Source: Streptomyces sp. CB02056 (lineage in GTDB: Bacteria > Actinomycetota > Actinomycetes > Streptomycetales > Streptomycetaceae). Taken from it: a stretch of 64,000 bases of DNA. Position 1 is the stretch's first letter, and every line of letters begins with the position of its first letter. The stretch lies in contig NZ_LIPD01000007.1 in the NCBI RefSeq assembly GCF_001905545.1, positions 439,026-503,025 on the forward strand, read 5' to 3'. The position numbers were made by a program, and so were the translations under genes. Below are positions 1 through 8,200 of the stretch, one piece after another. Under the pieces are notes generated by a model. It searched no databases and was not told the origin of the DNA. It saw only the letters and a program-made list of their open reading frames with translations.

Positions 1-281
1 TTCGACGGGTCGCTCGCCCGCCGCCGCATCATCGCGATGCCGACCTTCTCGCCCGACGGCTTGTCGTAGTCCAGCGGCACGGGGTAGACGGCACAGTCGT
101 AGATGCCGGGGTCCGGCTTGGTCGGGTCGGGGTTGCACGGCGTCCAGGCGACGGGATCGACCTTCGCCTCGGCCAGGCTCGGGGTCTGGTCAATAGGCGC
201 TGCCGAAGCGGCGGCGGCGGTGCCGGTGACAAGTGCGAGAGCGCAGGTGACCGCTCCGGCCAGCGTGGATATGCGGGACAA
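1..281 (-). CDS. Secreted alpha/beta-hydrolase (tripeptidyl aminopeptidase type), N-terminal part
   Basis: Only the first 93 or so residues lie in the window; the gene runs off the left edge. It opens with TTG at 281, four bases after a strong GGAGGAGG (286-293); I see no ATG or GTG that fits better. Residues 1-29 form a signal peptide (basic start, Ala/Leu/Val core, ASA-A end). The mature part contains W-x-x-C, then C-A-V-Y-P-V-P-L-D-Y, the usual N-terminal signature of Streptomyces secreted S33 hydrolases of the SlpD/SlpE tripeptidyl aminopeptidase group. These cleave peptides outside the cell. The Ser-Asp-His triad would lie beyond the edge, so the assignment rests on the N-terminal signature alone. 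Confidence 0.8.
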   Translation of the reverse strand, partial: MSRISTLAGAVTCALALVTGTAAAASAAPIDQTPSLAEAKVDPVAWTPCNPDPTKPDPGIYDCAVYPVPLDYDKPSGEKVGIAMMRRRASDPS

Positions 282-688
282 GGAACCTCCTCCGTACTGA
301 AAGGGCGGCCCCAGCCTGTCAGTCGGAGATCTCCGTGGGAAGACCTGGGAGCGGCGTAAATCATCCACCCGCGATGTGACACATCGCGAAATATTCTGTG
401 AATGAACCAACTTGACGGTTGATTGACCTGAGATTTCGTCATCCCGCGTTGCCGATCGGCCGTCGGCCGTCCGGGTTCGGTGGGGGGCGGGCGGCGTCCG
501 GCGGGGGGTCTGCGCAGCCGACAAGGGCGCGGATTTCCCGCGCGGCCGAACACCCAGGGGCTCCCGCTATTGCGCGATCGGCATCGAGGGCACGGCGCTC
601 CCCGCCGGTGCTCGGCGGCCCGTGGACGGGAGATGGTCCCACGCCTCGCAGGCGCGAGCCGGGTCGCGCCGGCGAGGAGCGGCACGCC
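282..688. other. Intergenic region with 19-bp palindrome
   Basis: This 407-base stretch lies between the 3' end of a TetR gene and the start of the leftward secreted hydrolase. Most of 430-688 is GC-rich and I see no gene in it. The part at 350-430 is AT-richer and promoter-like. It holds a perfect palindrome at 370-388 (arms CGCGATGTG and CACATCGCG around one A), about 90 bases upstream of the hydrolase start. Confidence 0.5.
370..388. promoter_or_regulatory. Perfect 9+1+9 palindrome, candidate operator for the hydrolase gene
   Basis: Arms CGCGATGTG (370-378) and CACATCGCG (380-388) flank a single A. The site sits in the AT-richer part of the gap upstream of the leftward secreted hydrolase, where a dimeric regulator could bind. 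The cognate regulator is unknown. Confidence 0.5.
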
Positions 689-1294
689 TCAACTCGCGGC
701 CGCTCCCCGCAGGGCGGCCGCCACCAGTCCCTGGATCGCGTCGACACCGGGCTCGCCGCCGCCCACCAGGTGCTCGAAGACCAGGCCGTCGACGCAGGCC
801 AGCAGTGTGGTGGTCCGCCCGTCGGGGTCGCTCACGCCCTGGTCGGCGAGGAACGCGCGAACGGCGGCGCGCCCGGCGTTCTCCCGCGGGACGAGGATCT
901 CGCGCAGTTCGGGATCGCGCACACTCTCCACCGCGCAGGCGTACCGGGCCAGCGAGCGCCGCCGCCCGTCGCCGGACAGTCGTTGCCGCATCAACTCGGC
1001 GATGCCGTCGGCCAGTTCCTCCGACGAACGGACCGGCACCCGCTCCCCCATGGCGTGCAGCTCGCCCTGGTCCAGCTCCACCAGCCGCCGCACCAGCGCG
1101 GTGAGCAGGGCCTGCCTGGTCCGCAGGTAGGCCGAGGTGGTTCCGACCGGCAGCCCGGCCGCCGCGTCGACCGCCCGGTGGGTCAGTCCGCGCACCCCGA
1201 GGTCGGCCAGCACCCCGATCGCGGCGTCCGCCAACACCGTCCGGCGGTCCGGCCGCCCCGCATCGTCCCGCTTCTGGTCCTCGTGTCGCCGCAT
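689..1294 (-). CDS. TetR-family transcriptional repressor
   Basis: This 201-residue protein has a TetR N-terminal helix-turn-helix at about residues 20-65, with G-V-R-G-L-T-H-R-A-V and G-T-T-S-A-Y-L-R as recognition-helix landmarks, and an all-helical ligand domain after it. It is divergent from the FAD monooxygenase at 1505. The gap holds a perfect palindrome at 1459-1474 and a matching half-site at 1301-1307 just upstream of its own start, so it probably represses both itself and the monooxygenase. The GGAGG in front of ATG 1294 is unusually close (about one base), so the start may be wrong or the transcript may be nearly leaderless. The ligand is not evident. Confidence 0.88.
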   Translation of the reverse strand: MRRHEDQKRDDAGRPDRRTVLADAAIGVLADLGVRGLTHRAVDAAAGLPVGTTSAYLRTRQALLTALVRRLVELDQGELHAMGERVPVRSSEELADGIAELMRQRLSGDGRRRSLARYACAVESVRDPELREILVPRENAGRAAVRAFLADQGVSDPDGRTTTLLACVDGLVFEHLVGGGEPGVDAIQGLVAAALRGAAAS

Positions 1295-1458
1295 CCCTCC
1301 TTTCTACCGGGGCCGCGGCACCCGGCGCGCACCACCTCGGTCCGAGCCGACCGCCGACCGCCACCCCACCACCCCGAACCGCCCTGGCGGACCCCGGCGG
1401 ACCCCGGCGGCCCCGCCCCCACCCCCGTCCACCTGCTGACAGCCCCGTAGTACGCTCC

Positions 1459-1474
1459 TTCTACAGATGTAGAA
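1459..1474. promoter_or_regulatory. Candidate TetR operator (TTCTACA-ga-TGTAGAA)
   Basis: A perfect inverted repeat with 7-base arms and a 2-base spacer lies between the divergent TetR and monooxygenase genes, about 30 bases before the monooxygenase start. A half-site TTTCTAC recurs at 1301-1307 next to the TetR start. Confidence 0.65.
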
Positions 1475-1504
1475 AGCAGCGCGGCAACACGGGAAGGACC
1501 GGGC

Positions 1505-2770
1505 ATGAGCAGCAGCAGCGCGGTGGTGGTCGGGGGCGGCATCGGCGGACTGGCGGCCGCGATCGGGCTCCGACTGGCGGGGTGGGACGTGACCGTGGTC
1601 GAGCGGGCGGCCGTCCTGGACGATGCGGGCGCCGGCATCTCGCTGGCCGCCAACGGGATGCGCGCGCTCGCCGCCCTGGGGGTCGGCGAGGCGGTCGAGG
1701 CTGCCGCCCGCCGCCAGTACACCGGCGGCACCCGGACGCCGGATGGCCGCCGGCTCGCCGCGATGGACGGTGCGGCACTGGAACGCGAGCTGGGCGCCCC
1801 GATCGTCGGGATCCCCCGCGCTGCTCTGCACCGCATCCTGCGCGAGGCGCTGCCCGCCGAGTCCCTGATCGTCGGCGCCGAGGTGACCGAGCTGGACACC
1901 ACCCGGCCGTTCCGGGTCCGGGTCGGGTTCGGCGGCACCACCCCGGCGACCGACACCCAGCAGGCCAACCCCCGGCAGACCGACCCCCGGCACGCCGACC
2001 CCCAGCACTCCGACCGCCCGAAGGCCGACTTCCTGGAGGCCGACCTCCTGGTCGCGGCCGACGGCCTCAACAGCCGGCTCCGGCGCCGCCTCTTCCCCGA
2101 CCACCCCGGGCCGGTCTACAGCGGCTCGACGGTGCTCCGGGCGATCACCGAGCGCCCGGTCGACGGGCTGAGGGCCGACTTCGAGATCACCTGGGGGCAC
2201 GGCGCCGAGTTCGGCCACATCGCCTTCCCGGACGGCACCGCCGAGTGGCACGCGGTCCTGAACGCCCCGGCCGGGGTCCGCTACCGGGACCCGCTGGCCG
2301 AGGTCCGCCGCCGCTTCGCGCCCTGGCACGAGCCGATCCCCTCGCTGCTGGCCGCGACCCGGCCGGAGGCGGTGCTGCACCACGACATCAACGAGCTGAC
2401 CACCCCGCTGCCCTCCTACGTCTCGGGGCGGGTCGCACTGCTCGGCGACGCGGCGCACGCCATGACGCCCCACCTCGGCCAGGGCGCCTGCCAGGCCCTG
2501 GAGGACGCGGTGACCCTGGCGGCGGCGCTCGCCGAGGCCCGGACGGTCGAGGGCGCGCTCGCCCGGTACGACGCGGCCCGCCGTCCGCGCAGCCAGACCG
2601 TGGCCCGGGACGCCCGCCGGGCCGGCCGGATGGGCCAGCAGCTCGCCCACCCCCTGGCGGTCGGCCTGCGCAACGCCGCGATCCGGCTCACCCCGCCCGG
2701 CGCGATGGTCCGGACCGTCCTGCGGCACGCCGACTGGACGCCGCCGCGGATCGCTCCGCGTGCCGCCTAG
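1505..2770 (+). CDS. FAD-dependent monooxygenase (salicylate-hydroxylase-like)
   Basis: A 421-residue flavoprotein of the PHBH/UbiH fold. The dinucleotide-binding GGGIGG motif is at residues 9-14, the D-G loop (A-A-D-G-L-N-S) near 183, and the second FAD motif G-D-A-A-H-A-M-T-P near 315. It should hydroxylate an aromatic or related substrate with NAD(P)H and oxygen; the substrate is unknown. ATG 1505 follows GGAAGGA. It is divergent from a TetR gene with a palindromic operator between them, which suggests induction by its substrate. Odd point: residues about 149-183 consist of seven 5-residue units encoded by a 15-bp tandem repeat (1949-2053), an apparent hydrophilic insertion just before the conserved D-L-L-V-A-A-D-G segment. 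Confidence 0.9.
   Translation: MSSSSAVVVGGGIGGLAAAIGLRLAGWDVTVVERAAVLDDAGAGISLAANGMRALAALGVGEAVEAAARRQYTGGTRTPDGRRLAAMDGAALERELGAPIVGIPRAALHRILREALPAESLIVGAEVTELDTTRPFRVRVGFGGTTPATDTQQANPRQTDPRHADPQHSDRPKADFLEADLLVAADGLNSRLRRRLFPDHPGPVYSGSTVLRAITERPVDGLRADFEITWGHGAEFGHIAFPDGTAEWHAVLNAPAGVRYRDPLAEVRRRFAPWHEPIPSLLAATRPEAVLHHDINELTTPLPSYVSGRVALLGDAAHAMTPHLGQGACQALEDAVTLAAALAEARTVEGALARYDAARRPRSQTVARDARRAGRMGQQLAHPLAVGLRNAAIRLTPPGAMVRTVLRHADWTPPRIAPRAA
1949..2053 (+). repeat. 15-bp in-frame tandem repeat, seven units
   Basis: Units begin with (A/G/T)CC(G/A)AC and encode T-D-T-Q-Q, A-N-P-R-Q, T-D-P-R-H, A-D-P-Q-H, S-D-R-P-K, A-D-F-L-E and A-D-L-L-V. The last two merge into conserved family sequence. 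The copies are degenerate, with a period of exactly 15 bp. Confidence 0.7.
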
Positions 2771-2790
2771 GCACAAGCCCATCGTCCCGC

Positions 2791-2820
2791 TTGACGCGGA
2801 ATCAAGTTAGGCGCCATATT
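2791..2820 (+). promoter_or_regulatory. Promoter of the MarR gene; leaderless transcript predicted
   Basis: TTGACG (2791-2796) and CATATT (2815-2820) are 18 bases apart, so the expected transcription start is at or within a base or two of GTG 2828. No ribosome binding site precedes that GTG. An inverted repeat CTTGA/TCAAG (2790-2794, 2802-2806) overlaps the -35 box and could be an autoregulatory site. Confidence 0.55.
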
Positions 2821-2827
2821 ACTTCTC

Positions 2828-3349
2828 GTGACCCAGTACTCCGCGGGCGGTCCCACCGCCCCCAGCCTCGACCAGGCGCGCCGCCAGATCGCCCGCTACG
2901 GCCTCTCGGCCGATCCGCAGGCGATTCTGGTCGCGACCCGGCTGATGGCGGCGGGCGCCCGGATCAACCAGGCCGGCGAGGTGCACTTCGGCCGCTTCGG
3001 CCTCTCCACCGGCCGCTACCGACTACTGGCGGACCTGGAGGACCACGGCGGCGAGAAGTCGCCCTCCCAGCTCGCGGCGAGTCTCGGCGTCTCCCGGGCG
3101 ACGGTGACCGGCCTGGTCGACGGCCTGGAGCGGGAGGGCCTGGTGGCCCGCCGGCCGTCCACCGAGGACGGCCGCGGCAACGTGGTGATCCTCACCGCGC
3201 GGGGCGCCGACAGGCTGCGGGAGCTGGCGCCCGAGCACTTCGCCCGGATGCAGGCGCTGGTCGGGGGGCTCTCCACCGAGGAGCGCGCCACCTTCCTGGA
3301 CCTGCTGGGCCGGGTGGTCGCGGGCATGGACGCGCTCACCGAGGACTGA
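2828..3349 (+). CDS. MarR-family transcriptional regulator
   Basis: This 173-residue protein has a winged helix at about residues 70-125. The recognition helix is S-R-A-T-V-T-G-L-V-D-G-L-E, followed by the MarR wing E-D-G-R-G-N-V-V-I-L-T-A-R-G. A long first helix (residues 15-50) would form the dimer interface. GTG 2828 coincides with the predicted transcript start. The next gene to the right, on the same strand, lies behind two copies of a 12-bp palindrome at 3404-3437, and this protein is the best candidate to bind there. MarR proteins usually sense small phenolic or oxidising compounds, and the neighbouring NmrA-type reductase fits that theme. Confidence 0.88.
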   Translation: MTQYSAGGPTAPSLDQARRQIARYGLSADPQAILVATRLMAAGARINQAGEVHFGRFGLSTGRYRLLADLEDHGGEKSPSQLAASLGVSRATVTGLVDGLEREGLVARRPSTEDGRGNVVILTARGADRLRELAPEHFARMQALVGGLSTEERATFLDLLGRVVAGMDALTED

Positions 3350-3400
3350 TCCGCACCCAGGCGGGCCGCCGTTCGGTGGCCCGCCTCCTCTCAGCCTCAA

Positions 3401-3440
3401 TAGTTAGGTACCTAAGCACAAATACTTAGGTACCTAACTA
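3401..3440. promoter_or_regulatory. Double palindromic operator with 16-base outer arms
   Basis: The 12-bp self-complementary sequence TTAGGTACCTAA occurs at 3404-3415 and 3426-3437, with centres 22 bp apart. The two sites are arranged so that 3401-3416 and 3425-3440 are perfect reverse complements around an 8-base spacer. It lies between the MarR gene and the membrane-protein/NmrA operon, so two regulator dimers could sit on nearly the same face of the helix and control that operon. Confidence 0.75.
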
Positions 3441-3463
3441 CCAACGAAAGGACATCCGCTCCG

Positions 3464-3952
3464 ATGAGCAAGAAGGCCCCCGGCGCTCCCCCGCCCTTCA
3501 TCCTGTGGCGCGAGGTCCTGCTCGCCTACGCCATGCCCGCCGCCATGGCCGGGGCCGGTGGAGCCGTCACCGGCCAGCCCCAGCTGGTGGCCGCCGCGCT
3601 CACCACCATCGGCGGCACCTCCGCCCTGGTGGCCGCCGCACTCGGCACCGCACTGCGCCGCCGCCCCGTCCGCACCCGGCCGGCCCGGACCCCGCGCGCC
3701 CTCGCGGCCGCCGCCCTCGGCCTGGCCGGAGCCGCGCTCGGCCTGGCCGTCGGCCTCGCCGCCGCCCACTGGCTGCCGCAGGTCCCCCGGCTGGCCGCCA
3801 GCCCGTGGCCGCACCGGCTCCCGGTCGACCTGCCGGTCTCCTCGGCGATCGCCGCCACCATCACCACCTGGCACTGGCGCGGCAGCCGCCCGGCCCGCAC
3901 GGCACAGCACCGACTCCCCACCGCACCCCTCCCCGAAAGGCAGACGTCATGA
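3464..3952 (+). CDS. Small integral membrane protein of unknown function
   Basis: A 162-residue protein with three or four predicted membrane helices, at about residues 13-35, 39-63, 78-103 and 124-140. An Arg-rich loop (R-R-R-P-V-R-T-R-P-A-R) follows helix two. I recognise no family. It is the first gene behind the double operator at 3401-3440, and its TGA overlaps the ATG of the NmrA-type reductase gene (ATGA), so the two are translationally coupled and probably serve one function under MarR control. The purine stretch GAAAGGA about a dozen bases before ATG 3464 is the likely ribosome site. Confidence 0.7.
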   Translation: MSKKAPGAPPPFILWREVLLAYAMPAAMAGAGGAVTGQPQLVAAALTTIGGTSALVAAALGTALRRRPVRTRPARTPRALAAAALGLAGAALGLAVGLAAAHWLPQVPRLAASPWPHRLPVDLPVSSAIAATITTWHWRGSRPARTAQHRLPTAPLPERQTS

Positions 3953-4815
3953 TCGTCATCATGGGCGCCGGTGGCGCCACCGGCGGCGCCACCCTCCGCA
4001 GCCTCGCCGCCCTCGGCGCACCGAGCCGCGCCCTCAGCCGCGAGCCCGCCCGGCTGGCCGCCGCACTCGACGAGCGCACCCTCGCCCGCACGGCCACCCT
4101 CCCGGCGGACGCCGCCGACCCGGCCTCCCTGCGCGCGGCCTTCCGTGGCGCGCACCAGCTCTTCCTCACCATGGCCAATGGCCCGCAGCAGGTCCGGTAC
4201 GAGCTGAACGCGATCGAGGCGGCGGTCGACTGCGGCGTGGAGCACATCGTCAAGGTCTCCGCGCCCGCCGCCGAGCCGGACTCCCCCGTCGCCGTCTCCC
4301 GCGGCCACCACCTGATCGAGGAGCGGCTGCGCTCCTCCGGCATCACCACCACCGTCCTGCGGCCGTACGCGTTCATGCAGAAGCTGCTGCTCCTGGCGCC
4401 CGGCATCGCCGCCGCCGGAGTGGTGCACGGCGCGCTGGGACAGGCGCGCTGCAACTACGTGGACGCCCGGGACATCGGGGACGCGGCAGCCGAGGTGCTC
4501 ACCCGCCCCGAGCTCGCCGGTGGCACCTATCCGCTCACCGGCGGGCGGGCCTACAGCTACCCGGAGCTTACCGCGCTGCTGGGCGAGCTGCTCGGCCGGC
4601 CGGTCCGCTACCTCGACCTGGGCCCGTCCGAGCTGCACGCCCACCTGGTCGGCCGGGCCGGGATGCCGGACTGGCTGGCCACCCACGTGGTGGAGATCCA
4701 GCGGCTCGCGGTGGTCCGCAAGGAGACGCCGGACGACACCTTCCTCCGCCTCGCCGGACGCGCTCCGCGCACCCTGGAGGCCTTCCTCGGCGAGAACCTG
4801 CACCGGTTCCGCTGA
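3949..4815 (+). CDS. NmrA-family NAD(P)-binding reductase/isomerase-like protein
   Basis: This 288-residue protein has an N-terminal Rossmann motif G-A-G-G-A-T-G (residues 6-12) and a V-K-V-S-A segment. The later P-L-T-G-G-R-A-Y-S-Y-P-E-L stretch is usual in atypical short-chain dehydrogenases of the NmrA/QOR2 group. Such proteins reduce quinones or act as NADP(H) sensors. There is no Tyr-x-x-x-Lys pair of classical SDRs. The start at 3949 overlaps the upstream stop and follows GAAAGG at 3935-3940. It lies in an operon with the membrane protein under the double operator, which suggests a role in an oxidative or electrophile response. Confidence 0.85.
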   Translation: MIVIMGAGGATGGATLRSLAALGAPSRALSREPARLAAALDERTLARTATLPADAADPASLRAAFRGAHQLFLTMANGPQQVRYELNAIEAAVDCGVEHIVKVSAPAAEPDSPVAVSRGHHLIEERLRSSGITTTVLRPYAFMQKLLLLAPGIAAAGVVHGALGQARCNYVDARDIGDAAAEVLTRPELAGGTYPLTGGRAYSYPELTALLGELLGRPVRYLDLGPSELHAHLVGRAGMPDWLATHVVEIQRLAVVRKETPDDTFLRLAGRAPRTLEAFLGENLHRFR

Positions 4816-5205
4816 CCGCCGGGCCGTACGGCGGGCCGGGACCGGACCGAAGGGGCCGAGCTCGAAACCCGGCCCGCCGACGGCCCGCCACCCGAAGGGA
4901 GCAGCATTCGCTGTGGCGTGGATCACGGTCGAAGAATCGACCTGACGATCCGTCAATTTCACTGACACCTCGTCACATGGGTTCCAACGGGGCTCAGTTA
5001 TTGACTGATGAAGCGTCAGATTCGGCCACTCCGGCGCCAGTTGGGCCGTGCGTCCGCTCCTGCCGGGTCGCCGCGCCGGGGCTACCATCGGTCGGGTTGT
5101 CCGCTCCGGCCCCGGAGTGGGGTCACCCGATCAGGCGGTGCCCCCACCGCCCCAGGGGTCGGGCATCGGTCGGAACGGGGCGAGGACGAGGAGCGCACGG
5201 CTGCC
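4816..5205. other. Intergenic region before the Pls-like synthetase, with paired TGAC-N5-GTCA dyads
   Basis: This 390-base gap has a GC-rich, hairpin-prone start (4816-4910) that may end the upstream operon. A lower-GC segment at 4920-5030 carries dyads TGAC-N5-GTCA at 4943-4955 and 4963-4975, and a looser TGAC/GTCA pair at 5002-5018. I see no gene. GAGGACGAGGAG near the right end is the ribosome site of the next gene. Confidence 0.5.
4943..4975. promoter_or_regulatory. Two TGAC-N5-GTCA dyads exactly 20 bp apart
   Basis: TGACG-atc-CGTCA (4943-4955) and TGAC-acctc-GTCA (4963-4975) share layout and spacing. They sit about two helical turns apart, roughly 230-260 bases upstream of the synthetase start. 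This is compatible with cooperative binding of a dimeric regulator; the regulator is unknown. Confidence 0.45.
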
Positions 5206-8200
5206 ATGACAGCTGAACCGAGCTACCCGGAGCAGTACCCCACGCCACCGCAGGATCCGACGCCCCACGCCGACCCCGTCCAGGGGTCCACGCCCCACGC
5301 CGAACCCGCCCAGGCGCCGGTGCCGCAGGCCGAGCCGGCCCTCGCCCTGTTCCCCGGCCGCCCGGCCGCCGCCCCGCGCACCCTGGTCGACGTGCTGGAC
5401 GCCACCGTGTCCGCCCACCCCGACGAGCCCGCCCTGGACGACGGGCGCACCGTGCTCAGCTACCGCGCGCTGGCCGCCGAGGTCGAGCAGCTGCGCCGCC
5501 GGCTGGCCGCCGCCGGGATCGGCCCGGGCGACCGGGTCGGCGTGCGCGTGCCCTCCGGCACCAACGACCTGTACGTCTCGATCCTCGCGGTGCTCGCCGC
5601 CGGGGCCGCCTACGTCCCGGTGGACGCCGAGGACCCGGACGAGCGCGCCGAGCTGGTCTTCGGCGAGGCCGCCGTCGCCGCCGTGCTCGGCGCCGGACGC
5701 GGCCTGGCGACCACCGGCGAACGCGCTCCCGCCCTGGAGCGCCGCCCCACCCCCGCCGACGACGCCTGGATCATCTTCACCTCCGGGTCGACCGGCAAGC
5801 CGAAGGGCGTGGCCGTCACCCACCACAACGCCGCCGCCTTCGTGGACGCCGAGGCCGCGCTCTTCCTCCAGGAGGAGCCGATCGGCCCCGGCGACCGGGT
5901 GATGGCCGGCCTCTCGGTGGCCTTCGACGCCTCCTGCGAGGAGATGTGGCTGGCCTGGCGGCACGGCGCCTGCCTGGTGCCGGTCCCCCGCTCCCAGGTG
6001 CGCAGCGGCGCCGACCTCGGCCCGTGGCTGGCCGAGCAGGAGATCACCGTGGTCTCCACCGTCCCGACCCTGGCCGCGCTGTGGCCGGCCGAGGCCCTCA
6101 ACGAGGTGCGGCTGCTGATCTTCGGCGGCGAGGCCTGCCCGCCCGAGCTGGTGCAGCGCCTGGTCACCGAGGGCCGCGAGCTGTGGAACACCTACGGCCC
6201 CACCGAGGCCACCGTGGTCGCCTGCGCCGCCCTGCTGACCGGCGAGGGCCCGGTGCGGATCGGCCTGCCGCTGGACGGCTGGGACCTCGCCGTGGTGGAC
6301 GAGGCCGGCCTGCCGGTCGCCCCCGGCGGCACCGGGCAGCTGGTGATCGGCGGGGTGGGCCTGGCCCGCTACCTCGACCCGGAGAAGGACGCCGAGAAGT
6401 ACGCGCCGCTGCCCTCGCTGGGCTGGGAGCGCGCCTACCGCAGCGGCGACCTGGTCCAGGCGGACCCGGCCGGCCTGCTGTTCCTCGGCCGCACCGACGA
6501 GCAGATCAAGCTGGGCGGCCGCCGGATCGAGCTCGGCGAGGTCGACGCGGCCCTGCAGGCCCTGCCCGGCGTGGCGGGCGCGGCGGCCGCCGTCCGGACC
6601 GCGCGCGGCGGCAACCAGCTGCTGGTCGGCTACCTGGTGGTCCAGGACGGCTTCGACCGCGAGCAGGCCGTCGAGCGGCTGCGCGCCGAGCTGCCCGCCG
6701 CCCTCGTGCCGCTGCTGGCGACCGTCGAGGCCCTGCCCACCCGGACCTCCGGCAAGGTCGACCGGGCCGCCCTGCCCTGGCCGCTGCCCGAGCTGGAGAA
6801 CGCGGGCCCCGGCGAGGAGCTGTACGGCACCGAGGCCTGGCTGGCCGAGCAGTGGTCGGAGATCCTCGGCGTGCGGGTCGGCGGCCCGCGCGACGACTTC
6901 TTCGCGATCGGCGGCGGCAGCCTGGCCGCCGCCCGGCTGACCACCCTGCTGCGCACCCGCTACCCGAGCGCGGCCGTGCTGGACATCTACCAGCACCCGA
7001 CGCTGCGCAAGCTCGCCCGGCACCTGGAGCGCTCCGCCGGCGAGAGCGCCGAGGCCCGTACCGTCGCCCTGGTGCCGACCAGGGCCAAGCTGCTCCAGCT
7101 GCTCCTGCTGGTTCCGCTGTTCACCGTCGTCGGCCTGCGCTGGACGGTCGCCCTGCTGGCCGCCGGGAACCTGCTGACCCACCTCGGCGACTACCCGTGG
7201 GCGCCGACCGCCTCCTGGTGGTGGGTCGGCGCGGGCGCGCTCGCGCTGTACACCCCGGCGGGCCGGCTGGCCGTCGCGGCGGGCGGCGCCCGGCTGCTGC
7301 TGCGCGGGGTGCGCCCGGGCAGCCACCCGCGCGGCGGCTCCGTCCACCTGCGGCTGTGGACCGCCGAGCGGCTGGCCGAGCTGAGCGGCGCGGACTCGCT
7401 GTCCGGCGCCTGGCTGACGCGCTACGCCCGGGCGCTGGGCGCCAAGGTCGGGCCCGAGGTGGACCTGCACTCGCTGCCGCCGGTCACCGGGATGCTGAAG
7501 CTGGGCCGCGGCTGCGCGGTCGAGGCCGAGGTGGACCTGTGCGGCTACTGGCTGGACGGCGACCGGCTGCTGATCGGCCAGGTCAAGATCGGCTCCGGTG
7601 CCGTGGTCGGCACCCGGTCGACGCTGCTGCCCGGCGCCCGGGTCGGCAAGCGCGCCCAGGTGGCGGCCGGCTCCAGCGTCACCGGGCAGGTGCCGACCGG
7701 CCAGCGCTGGGGCGGCGCGCCCGCCGTCAAGCTGGGCCGCACCGAACGCGCCTGGCCCAAGGAGCGCCCCGCCCGCCGGGCCCGCTGGGCCTCGCTGTAC
7801 GGCGCCAGCGGTGCCGTGCTCGGCCTGCTGCCGGCGCTGCCGGCGCTCGCCGCGCTGGCCGTGCTGTCCCGGTTCGTCGACCAGGGCGCGGCGCTCGGCC
7901 CGGCGCTCGGCGGCGCGCTGCTCGGCCTGCTGCCCGCCACGCTGGCGTTCGGCGCGGTGTACGCGGCGCAGCTGGTGGTGCTGGTCCGGCTGCTGAGCAC
8001 CGGCCTGGTGCCCGGGACGCACCCGCTGCACGGCCGGGTGGGCTGGCAGGCGTGGACCGTCACCCAGCTGATGGACCGGGCCCGCGAGGTGCTGTTCCCG
8101 CTCTACGCCGGGCTGGTCACGCCGCTGTGGCTGCGCACCCTCGGGATGCGGGTCGGCCGGGGCGCGGAGGTGTCCACGGTGCTGGCGCTGCCCAGCCTGA

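Noticed and set aside
3401..3440. Transcription terminator of the MarR gene
   Set aside because: The stem is AT-rich, made of two self-complementary 12-bp sites, and lies just before the next operon; this fits operators better.
5946..8031. Very long alternative frames on both strands inside the Pls-like gene
   Set aside because: They are typical GC-rich shadow frames: composition is Arg/Pro/Gly/Ala-heavy with no domain, and the main frame carries all NRPS motifs.
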